This document shows, one piece after another, positions 17,404-27,607 of a stretch of DNA of 27,607 nucleotides. The translations under genes and the position numbers were made by a program. The stretch comes from Haplomitrium mnioides (taxonomy: Eukaryota > Marchantiophyta > Haplomitriopsida > Calobryales): assembly GCA_049999725.1 (NCBI GenBank), contig JBNGIS010032354.1:1-27607 (forward strand), in the 5' to 3' direction. The notes below the pieces were generated by a model. The model made no database searches. It had not been told where the DNA came from and saw only the letters and a list, made by a program, of their open reading frames with translations. Within the stretch, counting starts at the first letter, position 1, and every line of letters starts with the position of its first letter.

Positions 17404-18215
17404 TGTTGGAAACTGGCAGCTCACAATTTTGCTACTGTAAATTATGCTCTAGTGATGATCCTGAGCATGTTTATTTGTATAGCTATTTGATTTCCTCACT
17501 AGTTTAGCTCCTAACTAGTTTAGAGAGAGATCTGGGCATAGTTTCAAGTGGAGGCACCTGGTGGTGGCTCGTGTCGGCACCAGGAAGCTCCTTAGGGACA
17601 TTTAATTTACTTTGTCCCTTGCATGAGAAAGGAGCAGGTGCATGCACGTATGCATGCGCTCATATGGAGAATCGGCCATAGCGAACAGGGGACTCGCATA
17701 TTCTCCACGCAGTCCTAATGCATGAAGATCTTTTTCACCTAATGCAGGACTTGGTCAATTATTCTTTAGCGCCCACAGATTCGACTGGGGGCCCATAGAA
17801 ATCCAGCCTATTGCTGGTATTGTAAAGGATATATAAATGGACAGAGGTTATGCTCATTGCATCCTAAACACATTTACTTCTGTGTCTCACCTTATAAGGA
17901 GAATTGTGTTTGTGGTGTCTGGAAGGAGGTCGCAATTGTCCTGCGGTTTTCTGCTGTAGAAGGAAAGGTCGCGATGCTACTGTGTTTTCGGAAGGAAACC
18001 GCAATTAAGCTGCATTTTGGGGTTTAGGAACAAGGTCGTGAGTCTGCTATCAAGCAGAAAAGAGCGTACTGATTCTGCCTTTGTGATTCTGCCATCGCTG
18101 CGGAGAGAACGTTGCGGCTCTGCCCTTGCAAATCTGCTGTCGCACAACCTTTTCCATGGAGCTGACGGTTTTACTTCATTTTCTTACGATTCTCATCCTA
18201 TTGTATCACCTGATT
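17404..18215 (+). mobile_element. LTR-a copy 3, diverged
   Basis: It starts TGTTGGAAACTGGCAGCTCA, nearly identical to the solo LTR start at 15380. It shares the 'cccatagaaatccag', 'gctggtattgtaaagg' and 'tgtctcacctt' blocks, and, with copy 1, the 'ggtgtctggaaggaggtcgca' and 'aattaagctgcattttgg' blocks. The right edge is uncertain because no CAACA terminus is seen. The sequence after about 18215 may be the internal leader of the same element. Confidence 0.7.
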
Positions 18216-18327
18216 GAAAACGTTGGTGATGGGATGGGAGAGGCGATTGGATGCTCGTTGAGCATTTGGGTTTTGAGCCCTCGGGAGTCAGGGGCCAGAG
18301 AAGCACTGAGAACACTCAGGATATTAA

Positions 18328-18546
18328 ACACCAATAAGTCCTAGGACCCTGCGATCTCAGGAGAATGGATCTGACATGCAGGAGAATTGGGAGAACCTCG
18401 AGCAACGACCGACTAGTTCTGCTCAAATTCAGAATGCCAATGACCGAATGGCCCTTCTGAAGTCCAAAAAAGCCCTGAAACGCCCAAATTTTTTAGGACC
18501 TAACACCCAAACAAAGTTAAGATCTTCTGACAGCTTGAAAAGATGA
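18328..18546 (+). pseudogene. Possible gag start of the LTR-a element
   Basis: An open frame runs from 18328 to a stop at 18544-18546; the first internal ATG is at 18376 and gives 56 residues starting MQENWENLEQRPTSSAQIQN. It is hydrophilic and charged, and its place just downstream of an LTR suits the start of Gag. There is no recognisable motif or zinc knuckle, and a chance ORF is possible. Nothing after it up to about 18840 was recognised. Confidence 0.25.
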
Positions 18547-18844
18547 AAAAAAATGAGTTGATGGAAAATTTGCTGTGACCCGAGGAGGGAAGATGCAAAT
18601 CCTTCCTCCCTGCCCAGGTTGATCCACCACAGAACATGACACTTGGGTAACCTATGGTGCAGGCTACTTCTGTGGATAGCTGTTTTGGTTGCTGATTGCT
18701 ACATATAAGGACAGCTGTTAGTGATATTCGTGATATTAGTGTTTTGCTGTTGAAACAGATATATGTTCTGCTTGTTAAGCTTGCTTAGTTTAGCCTCAGT
18801 CTAAGTGCCAAGGGTTTTAGCAGACCCTTGGACACCAACTTACT

Positions 18845-18990
18845 TCAGCTTGATCACTTTTCAGTTACAGTCTACTTTGGTTGTTACTACTCTGCATGCA
18901 CCCCAGTGTATGATGTACTCTCAGTCCCTATGGCCCTAGGCCTAGCTTGGGACTTTATTCAATTTGTATTCTGTTCTATTCAATTCATGC
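18845..18990 (+). mobile_element. RTE-like LINE 3' UTR stub, plus strand
   Basis: 'gatgtactctcagtccctat', 'ggccctaggcctagc' and 'gggactttattcaa', followed by a degenerate 'ttctgttctattcaattc' tail, is the forward form of the LINE end whose reverse complement lies at 26374-26470. It is strongly 5'-truncated, with no coding sequence. Confidence 0.75.
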
Positions 18991-19024
18991 AGCAACAAAC
19001 ATGCTGCTACATTTGTACACAACT

Positions 19025-19490
19025 CTGAACAGCCTTCCATGTGAGCATGCTAATTAGTTCCCAGGATCAACAACTCTCTGCAACCCAACAAACAATATGC
19101 AATTTGCAGAGTCACCAGCACACCATATTCTTATTCCCAATATACTCCAAGATCCCAGGAAAAAACCAAATGCTCTTTGTGGACAGGGGAACAATAGTAC
19201 ACCAGCTTCTTGTCGATCCTGACCAACAGAGGCTGGCACTCTTTCTTCTGCTGATGAGGTATACTCAACAAAACCAGCATCAATGCTTGTATTGTAACAT
19301 TGTAGACTTGGTACTGCAACATTGACAGATTATTACAATTTACATGTCACCCATTTCAATACACTTGCCTTATTTTCCTGTTTGGAATTACTTCTTTGCC
19401 CATGAGTCAGTGCACATGGTACTCCTGGTCCCTGTCTAGTTAGGGACTTGAATATAAAGTATACTATGCTTTCATTCTGCTTCTTGAATG
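19025..19490 (+). pseudogene. RTE-like LINE C-terminus and 3' UTR, plus strand
   Basis: The frame 19041-19325 contains CNLQSHQHTIFLFP, MLFVDRGTIVHQLL and DQQRLALFLLLM. It parallels CNLQVTKDEHHIIFCCP, GLFVEQNGTVQQFL and DQRWLALFFWELM of the minus-strand copy at 26585-26797. That region is a cysteine/histidine cluster like the zf-RVT end of LINE ORF2; here the second cysteine pair has decayed. A 3' UTR-like stretch with 'ggtccctgtctag' and an ATTCT-like end follows to about 19490. Confidence 0.7.
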
Positions 19491-20097
19491 AAAGAGAGAA
19501 GGCATTACATTGGGCATCAATGAAATACAACTGTCAAAGTGGAAAATATCAAAACCCAGGGCAATATCTTTAGTCACTGAGACAACTCTTGGAGCCAAGG
19601 AAATAGTTTATCAAGTTGATCTGATGTAAAGGTTGAACAGACTAAGCACCCACTTATTGATAAATAGACAATAGTGTCTCCCATTCACTTCCCATAGACC
19701 AATAACAGACCATGAGTAGTATGAAAAAATTAATACTAGCTTACCAAAGACTTCATCAGTGGAAATAAGTTATCCCATTGCCAGAGCTAGTGTCTCAGGT
19801 TTCGATCACTTTTTCCAGAAGCTGTGGGAACAAAAGGAAACCTAGCCACCAGCAATGGTATAACATCACCCACCATTTCCCTTCAATCCAAATGCATTTC
19901 ATCATGGAGCAGAAATAAAAATAGAAACTGTTTATTCCAACTTGCATCTACAAACTAGTCATGTCTATTCCTTTGTTTGGCAGGTTCTTGATTTTATATC
20001 TATTGGTGGATTGTATGTGGCGCATAGAAATCAACCATTTTCCTTACCTCAATCATCTATCAGTTCAGAGCCCAACGCAACAGGCCAACCTTGGCAG
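19491..20097. other. Unassigned AT-rich sequence
   Basis: I found no domain, long frame, LTR terminus or LINE end in this stretch. All frames are short. Confidence 0.5.
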
Positions 20098-20310
20098 TAG
20101 AATAAAATAGAATAGAACTTTGATTAAATTCCCAGACCAGCCCTAAGGCCACAGGGACTGAGAATACAAGCACCAAGGTGCAAGCAAAAAGAAGTGAAAT
20201 TCTAAAAGTAGTACAATGTAAATCGAAGTAGTGAGCCATAGCTCACTGGTAGAATAATTGCTCTCTCAAACTCAAAACTAGTCTCTTAATGCATCTTGTC
20301 ATGACAATCA
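20098..20310 (-). mobile_element. RTE-like LINE 3' UTR stub, minus strand
   Basis: It begins on the plus strand with 'tagaataaaatagaatagaa', then 'cagaccagccctaaggccac' and 'gggactgagaatacaagc'. It aligns through to 'ctctctc...actagtctc' with 26374-26575. It is 5'-truncated before any coding sequence. The half-LINE at 20354 inserted a few dozen bases to its right. Confidence 0.8.
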
Positions 20311-20889
20311 TTCCTTGTCATACCTACTATGTGTGAAAGGCATCACAATTCTTTTTCTGCCATCGCGAGGTGCTCCTGCGACCTGCGTTCTCTGCGACCT
20401 GCGTTTCTGCTTCCTGCGTTTTCCTGCGACCTGCATTTTCTGCTTCCACGTTTTCCTGCTATTGCAAGTCGGCTGCGATGCGAGTGTCTGTGTCCGTTTT
20501 TTTTTACATGCGATGGATCCTTAATGCAGTCGTAGGAGGATAGCTTCGCGGAAATGCCCGTCACCGGAGAGAAGGACCAAACGAGGAGTTGCGAGCTGAG
20601 GTGTAGAGCTGGAAAACAGGTGCCGTGTGCAGTCGTGCTACTGCACGAGCATGATCCGAGCAGCAAACGTGTTGAGCTGTGAGCAAGCTGTGACACAACC
20701 GCACGGATGAAAAACGGGTCTGGCGGTCCTTTCTGCTGCTCGCGAGTGACACAGCCGCGCTGATGTAAAATGAGTCTGGCGGTCCTGTTTTCCTGCTCGC
20801 TTTTGGGCCTTAACGCTGGAGTTCCTTGACGATCGAATTCGCTAGAGTCTTCCATTAGCAGGTGAAGCCCGTCGCGGGAGAAAACGAAA

Positions 20890-21330
20890 AGATATTGCGC
20901 GCTGTGAGTGGAGTGTCCGTTTTTCTGCATGCAAGGGTTCCTTAACGTTCGTGGTTCTACTTCCTTCCCAAGATGTGTCCTTAGCGCTGGAGTTGCTTGC
21001 GTTCTGCGATTCTAATGCAAGCAAGAGGGAAAGGAGAGGAGGTGACTTCGCAGCTTCACGCAAGATGCAGGAGAGGTTTTTTTCCATGCTCGCGATATGT
21101 CCCTAGCGCTGGAGGTGCCTTATCATTCGTGGTCCTGCCCGCGAAGTGTTCTTAGCTGTGGAGTTCCTTTACAGTAGCTTCGCAGGAGAAGGGAGTCGCA
21201 GGAGAAGGCCCGCTGGAAGTCCTTAACATTCGATTCGCAGCAGGAGAAGGACGTCTTAGGAGAACCCGCTGCGGGAGAAAGAAAACGGGAGGAGGCTAAG
21301 CACGCAGACCAGAGGCAAGCCATTTTTTGC
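20890..21330 (+). promoter_or_regulatory. Shared 5' UTR block of half-LINE copy 2
   Basis: It aligns with 3880-4300 of copy 1 from 'attgcgcgctg' through 'ggagttgcttgcgttctgcg' to 'cccgctgcgggagaaag'. It is a CpG-rich, internally repetitive region. Internal promoter activity is inferred only from its place in a LINE. Confidence 0.4.
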
Positions 21331-21814
21331 TAATCGCGGAGGCCCCCCATTTCTGCTAATGGCATACATGGGACGCGCCCCGTTTATTGCTAATCGCGAA
21401 GCCAGGGAAAGGCGCCCCAGGTTACGAATCGCAAAAGCAAGGCCCCGTGGCTGCTAAACGTGAGCTTCCCAGGAGCAGGGCATGGCAGGCGAAGCCCATT
21501 CTCTTCACTGGGGCTACATGTGAAAAAGAAATAGTCATTGTTAATTAAAACGAATAGTCCTTGTTACTTATGATGGTTCAGGAATGCCTGCATCCCTGGA
21601 TGGAAATCGTGAGGAATCAAGCTTCCTTTGTGTAAATAGAAGACCCTTTACATGGAGATCAAGGCATCGAGGAGAGGCGCTGGTGAGCTTGACAGGGATA
21701 GTATAGTTTAGCAATAGTTTTGCACTTTCACAAGTTCGGAGGTTTTTGATCTGCTTGCCAGCTGAGAAATGTTCTGAGGGAAGCCAGTGCTGAAGGTTTT
21801 CTGATTCCCTAGCT

Positions 21815-23276
21815 ATGTCTAAGGCAGCTCCATGGAGACCTGGATCACGCTCAGGAAAAGAAGTGCTCTCAGAACCCAGCACCTCCAATGGCCCCTCAGT
21901 AACTGGTAAACCCATGAGCCAGGAGACACAAGCCAGGAGGAAGAATACAATTTCTTTACCTAATAAGGTGTTCAGAGTGGACCAGGATTTATGCACGGTA
22001 ACCACGGAACAGCTAAGGAAGAGGCTGCTCATCGGTCGATTCCGGAGTTTCTTCCCTGGCCTAAAGGAGATTTCGGCATGGTTTGTAAAAATTTGTGAAC
22101 AGAAAGGTTGGAAGGCCTCTGTGCTAAGGCTTTTAGGCAAAGGTTTTTTTCTGGTATCTGCGGAAGAAGAAGGAATCAGATCTATGCTTCTTACAGGGGA
22201 GCCTTTACTTATGAAGAGTATGAGATGCATTTTCCAACCTTGGAGACCTAAGTTTGACCCCTTGACGGAGCAAGCCTTGGTTCCTACTTGGATCACCTTG
22301 CCGTTCTTTCCCAAAGAGCTACGCAATCAGCTGCCTATGATTGCTAGCCTCTTTGGCACGTGCATTTATGTCCCTTCAGTTCTTGATGGGATGCATGTGA
22401 GATTCTGTGTTCAGCTGGACACATCCAAAGGAGTGAGTCCGACTTTGGAACTATTGTGTCCCGAGGGCACCTACTCCCAGGAGGTAGAATACGATGGCAT
22501 ACCTCTCAGATGCTTCATCTGCAGGAGCACGGGTCACCTGGTCGGGGAATGTCCTCGAGGGAATGCCCCTGGTTTTGCCCAGAAAAAGAGGTGGGAGGCC
22601 CTCAGGCAGGCCAATAAGATACGATGACACAACAGGTGAAGGATCAAGGAAGGCACTCGTCAGCAGACAGGTTGGAAGGCAGAAATCAGGGTGAAGCCAG
22701 TTCACCCACAGAGAATTGTTGCGAGGATTTAGGCCAAGAAGACTGTGAAACCAACACCTGTCCAGGGAGGAGGACTCAGTCAACCCTACACCAGCACAGG
22801 GAGAGAGGGGGGCAGTAGTGCGGAGGGTGTCATCAGCGGATTTACAAGTTGAGTGTATGGACGCTCAAGTGACCAGCTCAGATGCTCCTCTGGTTGTAAA
22901 TGAGAGGGTCCAAGCTGAAGCAACCGAAGCCACGACAGAACCCCAAGTGTTAACAGCAGAGGAGGCTGCTCCTGATCAGGGTGAGAACAAGTGGGAAAAG
23001 GTCACAAAGAGGTATACTCGGCGTGACAAAATGAAATCAGTGGTGGTAGATCAGGCTACAGGCAGCAAGCCACAAGGCTCAACAAGATCAGGAAAAGCTG
23101 TTAGTCTGACCACAGTGTGCGGGACAAGATCCTCAAAACCCTTGTCTTCAAAACATGGCATCCAGGCAAGGGAAATTCTGGAGGAAGGTCCCACTCTCTT
23201 GGAAATGTCTTCCGAGGATGATTCACTGCATCATAGTGTTATTCCCTCTAGGCTATCCATGGAACCAGAGATTTGA
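21815..23276 (+). pseudogene. LINE ORF1 (DUF4283-like plus CCHC), two frameshifts
   Basis: The first piece (21815-22627, 270 residues) holds the whole DUF4283-like domain (LIGRFRSFFPGLKEISAWF, QPWRPKFDP, TWITLPFFPKELRNQ) and the zinc knuckle CFICRSTGHLVGECP (C-x2-C-x4-H-x4-C). It stops at 22627, and the homologous frame continues from 22624 to 22818 (DQGRHSSADR). It shifts again into 22818-23276 (KWEKVTKRYTRRDKM, then SEDDSLHHSVIPSRLSMEPE). Copy 1 has this as one uninterrupted gene of 486 residues, so two indels inactivated this copy after insertion, or it moved in trans already damaged. Confidence 0.88.
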
Positions 23277-23566
23277 TGATGCAGCAGGCTATTAATTAGA
23301 GGGATTAGGGAGTCTGAAGTTTCCTTTGGTTGTAGATGTTGATAATATTTTGGATAGACGGCCTAGGGCTAGTGATCTACCTTAGGAGGACCTGTGACAG
23401 ATTTTATTAGCTTGTAGCTGTCGCTGGACACCTTTGTGTCCCGACTTGGCTACTTTTGAGGGAGTGGTTTACTTTTGTCCAGACTTTGAAGCTTTGCCGC
23501 CTCAGCGGTTGTATTTGATGTGTGGAAATAAAGTTTTTACTTCCTGTCAAAAAAAAAAAAAAAAAA

Positions 23567-23613
23567 GACATCACAATTCCACACATCAAATACAACCGCC
23601 TAAAAAAAAAAAA
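23567..23613 (-). repeat. Partial target repeat plus inverted 3' UTR fragment and second A-tract
   Basis: After the A18 tail comes gacatcacaattc, a one-mismatch copy of part of the TSD. Next is 'cacacatcaaatacaaccgcc', the reverse complement of the element's own 3' UTR (near 23503-23523), then a second A-tract (23602-23613). The full 19-bp TSD follows. This looks like a second insertion or a template switch at the same target. Confidence 0.8.
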
Positions 23614-23718
23614 GAAAGGCATCACAATTCTTCCTGGACACCTAGCCTATCAATCCAAACATAACTAGAATCTCATATACATCCTTAGTGACAGTAACTA
23701 GCCTGCTGAGGAATTCCT

Positions 23719-24180
23719 TGTTGAGAACAATTGCTTGAGTGGGAGGACAGATCCTTCTCAGGATCAGGTGTACAGTCCTTCCCAAGGATCAATCCTGGGA
23801 GGAATCCTTTGCAAAGTATTTCTTATTTTTGCCTGTTTTAATTTTCTACTTAATGTTACCGAGCTTAGAGACACTTATAGGAAATCTGACATGGCAGCTC
23901 CAGGGAAGTGGCAAGTGGCAGCACCACAGAACTCCCTGGGGAAATAATTTTTCTGGTCCCAGGAAGCAGAAGCAAGGACCCGGAAGTCATTGCCTGCAAT
24001 CGCAAGCAAACAGAAAAACTCACCTGCTGAGATCTGTGCGATTCCCTGACACTCACCTGCTGAGATTTGTGTCATTCCCTGCAACTTATGAGCCATTTTC
24101 TTACATGTATAAATTCAGTTGAAAATCAATTGTAGTTTCATTCTTCCAGCCATCAATTTCATACAAGGACCAGCAATACC
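23719..24180 (+). mobile_element. LTR-like sequence, relative of 2552-2650
   Basis: It starts TGTTGAGAACAATTGCTTGAG, has 'acagtccttcccaagg' and 'aatcctttgcaaag' in common with 2552-2650, contains a 33-bp tandem duplication (24019-24084), and has a 'catgtataaattcag' TATA-like stretch near 24105. This is what an LTR U3-R would look like. I could not find its 3' end or a TSD. Confidence 0.5.
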
Positions 24181-24197
24181 TGACAAGTATATATAGT

Positions 24198-25574
24198 CAT
24201 GAAGTTGTGGAGAGCAAAACTAACCACAAAAACAAATAAATGGAAGCTGCAATAGTCTAGGAAAAACCTACACACATCACAACTGTGCACGCATAGAGTG
24301 CAGCCTTGACAATGTGGTGTCAGACACAAAGTTTCAGACTCTTCAGCTTCATCATGTGTAGCAGTGACAAGCTGCTACAACTTCCTGCTGGTTTCGTCAG
24401 TTCCCGACAGCAGGTCCTGATCAATCGTCGTACTGAGTTTCTGTCACTTTCCAGAAGTAACGGGAAAACTCAGTCATGATGATGCCTAGCACTCCACCAA
24501 GAATCCAACTAATCAAAATCTGTCAACTCTCAAGCATCGCCTTGCAACATCATTCATTTCACTTTAGTTTGATCTTGTGAAGCAAACATCCAAGAGCGTA
24601 ACTCCCAGAGAGGTCTGCTGAAAAGTTAGTGTTTGGGACCTTCTGCACCCTGAACATACCACATGAAGCACATCACTGGTGACTACTTGGATGCAGAACA
24701 TCCGCTAAAGTCACTGAATATATTAGTTATGAAGTTGTGGAGTGCAAAACTAACCACAAAAACAATTAAATGGAAGCTGCAATAGTCTAGAAAAAACCTA
24801 CACACATCACAACTGTGCACGCATAGAGTACAGCTTGACAATGTGGTGTCAGACACAAAGTTTCAGACTATTCAGCTTCATCGTGTGTAGCAGTGACAAG
24901 CTGCTACAACTTCCTGCTGGTTTCGTCAGTTCCTGACAGCAGGTCCTGATCAATCATCGTACTGAGTTTCTGCCACTTTCCGGAAGTAACGGGAAAACTC
25001 AGTCATGATGATGCCTAGCAGTCCACCAAGAATCCAACTAATCAAAATCTGTCAACTCTCAAGCATCCCCTTGCGACATCATTCATTTCACTTTAGTTTG
25101 ATCTCTCCATATATCTAACCACAACAACAATTAAATGGAGGCTGCAATAGTCTAGGAAAAACCTACACATCTCACAACTGTGCACGTATAGAGTGCAGTC
25201 TTCACAACGTGGTGTCAGACACAAAGTTTTAGCCTCATCATGTGTAGCAGTGACAAGCTGCCACAACTTCCTGCTGGTTTCGTCAGTTCCCGACAGCAGG
25301 TCCTGATCAATCGTCGTACTGAGTTTCTGCCACTTTCCGGAAGTAATGGTTTCGAAAACTCAGTCATGATGATGCCTAGCACTCCACCAAGAATCCAACT
25401 AACCACGAAAACAAATAAATGGAAGCTGCACTAGTCTAAAACCTACACATATCACAATTGTGCAACACATGGAGTGCAGCCTTCACAATGTGGTGTCAGA
25501 CACAAAGTTTGAGACAATTCAGCCTCATCATGTGTAGCTGTGACAAGCTGCCACAACTTCCTGCTGGTTTCGTT
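24198..25574. repeat. Tandem array of four progressively shorter units
   Basis: Units start near 24198, 24728, 25108 and 25399, each with 'aaccacaaaaacaa(t)taaatgga'. The shared 'cttcctgctggtttcgt' lies at 24381, 24910, 25267 and 25557, giving spacings of 529, 357 and 290. The shrinkage comes from internal deletions at unit ends. The left half of the unit also occurs singly at 11027 and 12776. On the minus strand, units 1 and 2 carry a short frame with a hydrophobic stretch (WILGGVLGIIMTEFSRYF) ending in a stop after TQYDD; unit 3 is frameshifted. Confidence 0.85.
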
Positions 25575-25899
25575 GACAAGCTTGACCAACTGATGAGGAG
25601 CACTTTCTACACTCAATCTAACCCGTTCCCAGACAGCAGCCTGCTAGCTGAACTAATTTTTGGCCCCAGCAAGTTCTCACTGTCTCGACAAGCTGCTCTC
25701 TGCAAGCTCCAGTTTGCAACAGCAAGCTTCAGTTCGCAACGAGAGCTCTTGGAGTGAGCTCTCACTCAGAGGCTTCTTGATTCGACAAGCTCTCATTCGA
25801 CGTGATTCCAGCGGGACCCCTCAACCTCGGACTGCTTCAACAAGCGACCTCTGATGGATTCAACGAGCTTGTTTTGACGAGCCTCCAATGTCGACCTAG

Positions 25900-26370
25900 A
25901 TGGACAGTGGTAGCAAAGTCAAGACATACTCTAGGAAAAAAGGGAGCCAAGTTTAGATGAAAGATGGGCTAAAATGTACAAGTCAGCAAATGCAGATGAG
26001 ATAGAAAGGCGCATTAAAATGGAGCTGATGGAGAGGCTCCTGTCTGCCCTCAACACGCTGCTGGTGCAACAACGGGAGCTCTTTACAGAGCAGATGAGTC
26101 AGCATCACTCCACCTTTCTAGCCAAGATGGTGCAAGTAACCTCTGACTCAGACAAGAAGGTTCAAGATTTAGAGGAAAAGCACCAAACAGAAACCTCTGG
26201 CTAACATGAATGAATCTGTCGACTGGAGCAACAGAGCAATATCACACAGGAGACATTGAAAAACATGGAAGACAAGAGCACTGCTACACAAGAGGCATTG
26301 GAGTCAGAAATGAAGCAGACCCAAGCCACTTGGGCAAGCATTGTGAAAGGGGCCCCCTCAGATCCTGACA
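25900..26370 (+). pseudogene. Coiled-coil ORF1-like gene of a LINE, frameshifted
   Basis: An ATG at 25900 starts MDSGSKVKTYSRKKGSQV. After a shift the frame 25974-26204 gives YKSANADEIERRIKMELMER, LLSALNTLLVQQRELF and VQDLEEKHQTET. After another shift come ITQETLKNMEDKSTATQ and ESEMKQTQATWASIVKGAP. A long heptad-rich coiled coil followed by WASIVKG is the general look of a LINE ORF1 RNA-binding protein. The gene is cut by the LINE tail at 26374. A relative lies at 14340-14704. The class of LINE it belongs to is inferred, not shown. Confidence 0.5.
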
Positions 26371-26373
26371 CTG

Positions 26374-27607
26374 TTAGAATAGAATAGAATAGAATTCCAT
26401 TATAGTCCAGAGCCAGCCCTAGGGCCATAAGGACTGAGAGTACAATGCGCACAATAGTGCAGAGGGGTGCAAAAACAGAAGTAGTAAGCTAAAACATGTT
26501 TAACTTAGAACAGTTGAGCGGGGACAAACCCGCTTGTGAGTCATATGCTCACTCTCTCGCCTCTAGTCTCTATGTCTAATCTGCCTATTTCTGAGATCTA
26601 AGCAGCATGAGTTCCCAAAAGAAGAGTGCCAGCCAGCGTTGATCATGATATTTGAGAAAGAGAAATTGTTGTACTGTCCCATTCTGTTCTACAAAAAGTC
26701 CATGATACCTTCCCCGGATTTCAAAGTATCTGGGGCAACAGAAGATGATGTGGTGTTCATCTTTAGTGACTTGTAGATTGCATTGGAGGCACAGCAATTT
26801 CTCAGGTCGGACTTTGTTGTCAACCTTGGACCATTTGGCTGTTTCACATCTCAGTCAATGAGATCCAGTACAAAGTTGTGTGAGGGTCTGGACCAGCTTA
26901 AGTGACATGTTGCTTGTCAAGTATTGTTGGATTTGCCTTGAGGGAGTGTTGTTGACAAGCACCTTGTACTTGACAGTCCGGGATGGCGCACTGTAGGATT
27001 GCCATGACTGTGAAGTAATGTGCTGATAGATGGTCCATGAGCACTTTTCCTGATTGTTTAGGAAGATCATCTATATCCAGTCCTCATCTTTTCAGCCATT
27101 TCTGGCATTGATTGTACCAATTTGTGGGGTCTCCAGGAGCTGCCTGACGAGATGCCTCCATAGCCATCGCTGGGTATCTGGCCGGTGTAGTGTCTTGGAT
27201 CGATTGCAGGTATGTGACAAGTTTCATCACTGCGTGCGCCTCACTCAGTGGGTATCATACCAAATTCAGCTGCCAGGATGTGTAGAGGTGTGGTGGTGCG
27301 TACATTGGCTAATCTAGTTAGGAACCTCTTGAGGGGTTTTTCACCGTGTTTGAGCCACATGGCCGGAGTTAGTTAGGGTCACCATATTTCTGCTCCATAT
27401 GTTGCTGTTGGAACAACGAAGGTATGAAAGAGGTCGATTCTCATGGGTATATGCCATATATATCTTTTGCCTTGCACCAGCTGTTCAATTGGTATAAGCT
27501 GACAAGACCTGCTGTAATCCTGCGCTCGGCTCCAAAGCCCCATCCTCTCTGGGTATGTACTGGTATCCCCAAATAGGTGTACTGGTTCATCACTTCGACA
27601 TTGTCCT
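26374..27607 (-). mobile_element. RTE-like LINE, 3' half, running off the right edge
   Basis: Reading leftward from the window end: TYLGIPV-like sequence, a region matching 14720-14950, then TIYQHITSQSWQSYSAPSRT, VLVNNTPSRQIQQYLTSNMS, and the C-terminal cysteine/histidine cluster LLCLQCNLQVTKDEHHIIFC. The last frame, WLALFFWELMLLRSQK, ends at 26585. The 3' UTR (about 210 bp) includes 'cagtccttatggccctaggg' and terminates in (ATTCT)n at 26376-26395. Frameshifts and stops break the gene. The 5' half and the 5' TSD are outside the window. Confidence 0.82.

Larger units (their letters stand above)
20354..23566 (+). mobile_element. ORF2-less L1-type LINE, copy 2 (half-LINE), perfect 19-bp TSD
   Basis: This is a 3213-bp element with a 1.46-kb 5' region, ORF1 in three pieces (21815-23276), a 3' UTR, AATAAA at 23527-23532 and A18 at 23549-23566. 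The target duplication gaaaggcatcacaattctt lies at 20335-20353 and 23614-23632. Between the poly(A) and the 3' TSD sits a 47-bp extra segment (23567-23613), treated separately. It shares the 5' UTR (from about 20890), ORF1 and 3' UTR with copy 1, and likewise has no ORF2. The 5' end differs from copy 1, which lacks the roughly 500 leading bases seen here. Confidence 0.9.

Noticed and set aside
18216-18300. Primer binding site after LTR-a copy 3
   Set aside because: No sequence resembling the initiator-tRNA complement (TGGTATCAGAGC) was seen, and the LTR right end is undefined.
20343-20930. 195-codon minus-strand open frame
   Set aside because: It lies in the repeat-rich 5' region of half-LINE copy 2, has low-complexity composition and no recognisable domain; copy 1 lacks most of the underlying sequence.
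21568-22326. 252-codon minus-strand open frame
   Set aside because: It is antisense to the well-supported ORF1 (DUF4283-like); the shadow arises from the codon pattern of that gene.
24198-25574. CRISPR-like repeat array
   Set aside because: Units are hundreds of bases long with shrinking spacing and no short repeat-spacer pattern, in a plant-like context.

Overview
The window looks like intergenic, retrotransposon-packed nuclear DNA from a land plant. The evidence is an L1-type LINE whose ORF1 has the plant-style DUF4283-like domain plus a CCHC zinc knuckle, Ty1/copia pol remnants, several LTRs, and a second, RTE-like LINE family ending in an (AGAAT)n / (ATTCT)n tail. A seed-free plant such as a fern is my guess, not a demonstration. 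I see no bacterial operons, rRNA, tRNA or CRISPR array, and no complete host gene. The only long intact reading frame is the ORF1 of an ORF2-less LINE (4744-6204).

Layout. 1-726: 3' part of a long terminal repeat (family 'LTR-a'). About 766-905: 3' stub of the ORF2-less LINE. 947-1981: minus-strand L1 ORF2 3' end, flanked by a 13-bp target-site duplication (TSD), inserted in a minus-strand copia RT remnant. 2046 to about 8020: plus-strand, 5'-truncated copia element (integrase zinc finger, RT, RNase H, possible 3' LTR). It is split by a 67-bp L1 tail insertion (3385-3451) and by a 2.8-kb ORF2-less LINE (3663-6497). 8062-10882: plus-strand, 5'-truncated L1 ORF2 with poly(A). 10.9-13.1 kb: AT-rich, mostly unassigned, with two dispersed copies of a repeat that recurs at 24-25.6 kb. 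13.15-14.34 kb: three more L1 fragments. 14.34-14.70 kb: a coiled-coil ORF1-like fragment. 14706-16665: minus-strand RTE-like LINE RT, split by a complete solo LTR-a (15380-16382, TSD GTACT). 16651-17403: another LTR fragment and two L1 pieces in permuted order. From 17404: a third LTR-a with possible gag leader. 18.85-20.3 kb: 3' pieces of the RTE-like LINE. 20354-23566: second ORF2-less LINE, with a perfect 19-bp TSD. 23719 to about 24180: LTR-like sequence. 24198-25574: a decaying tandem array that may carry a duplicated terminal exon. 25900-26370: coiled-coil ORF1. 26374 to window end: 3' half of a minus-strand RTE-like LINE.

The most interesting object is the ORF2-less LINE, present as two long copies and one stub. 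It keeps a complete ORF1 and a 3' UTR/poly(A) end resembling that of the neighbouring ORF2-bearing L1. It appears even to keep the last few ORF2 codons, as expected of a deletion derivative mobilised in trans, comparable in architecture to mammalian HAL1 (half-LINE). TSDs and nesting give a relative insertion order for much of the window.
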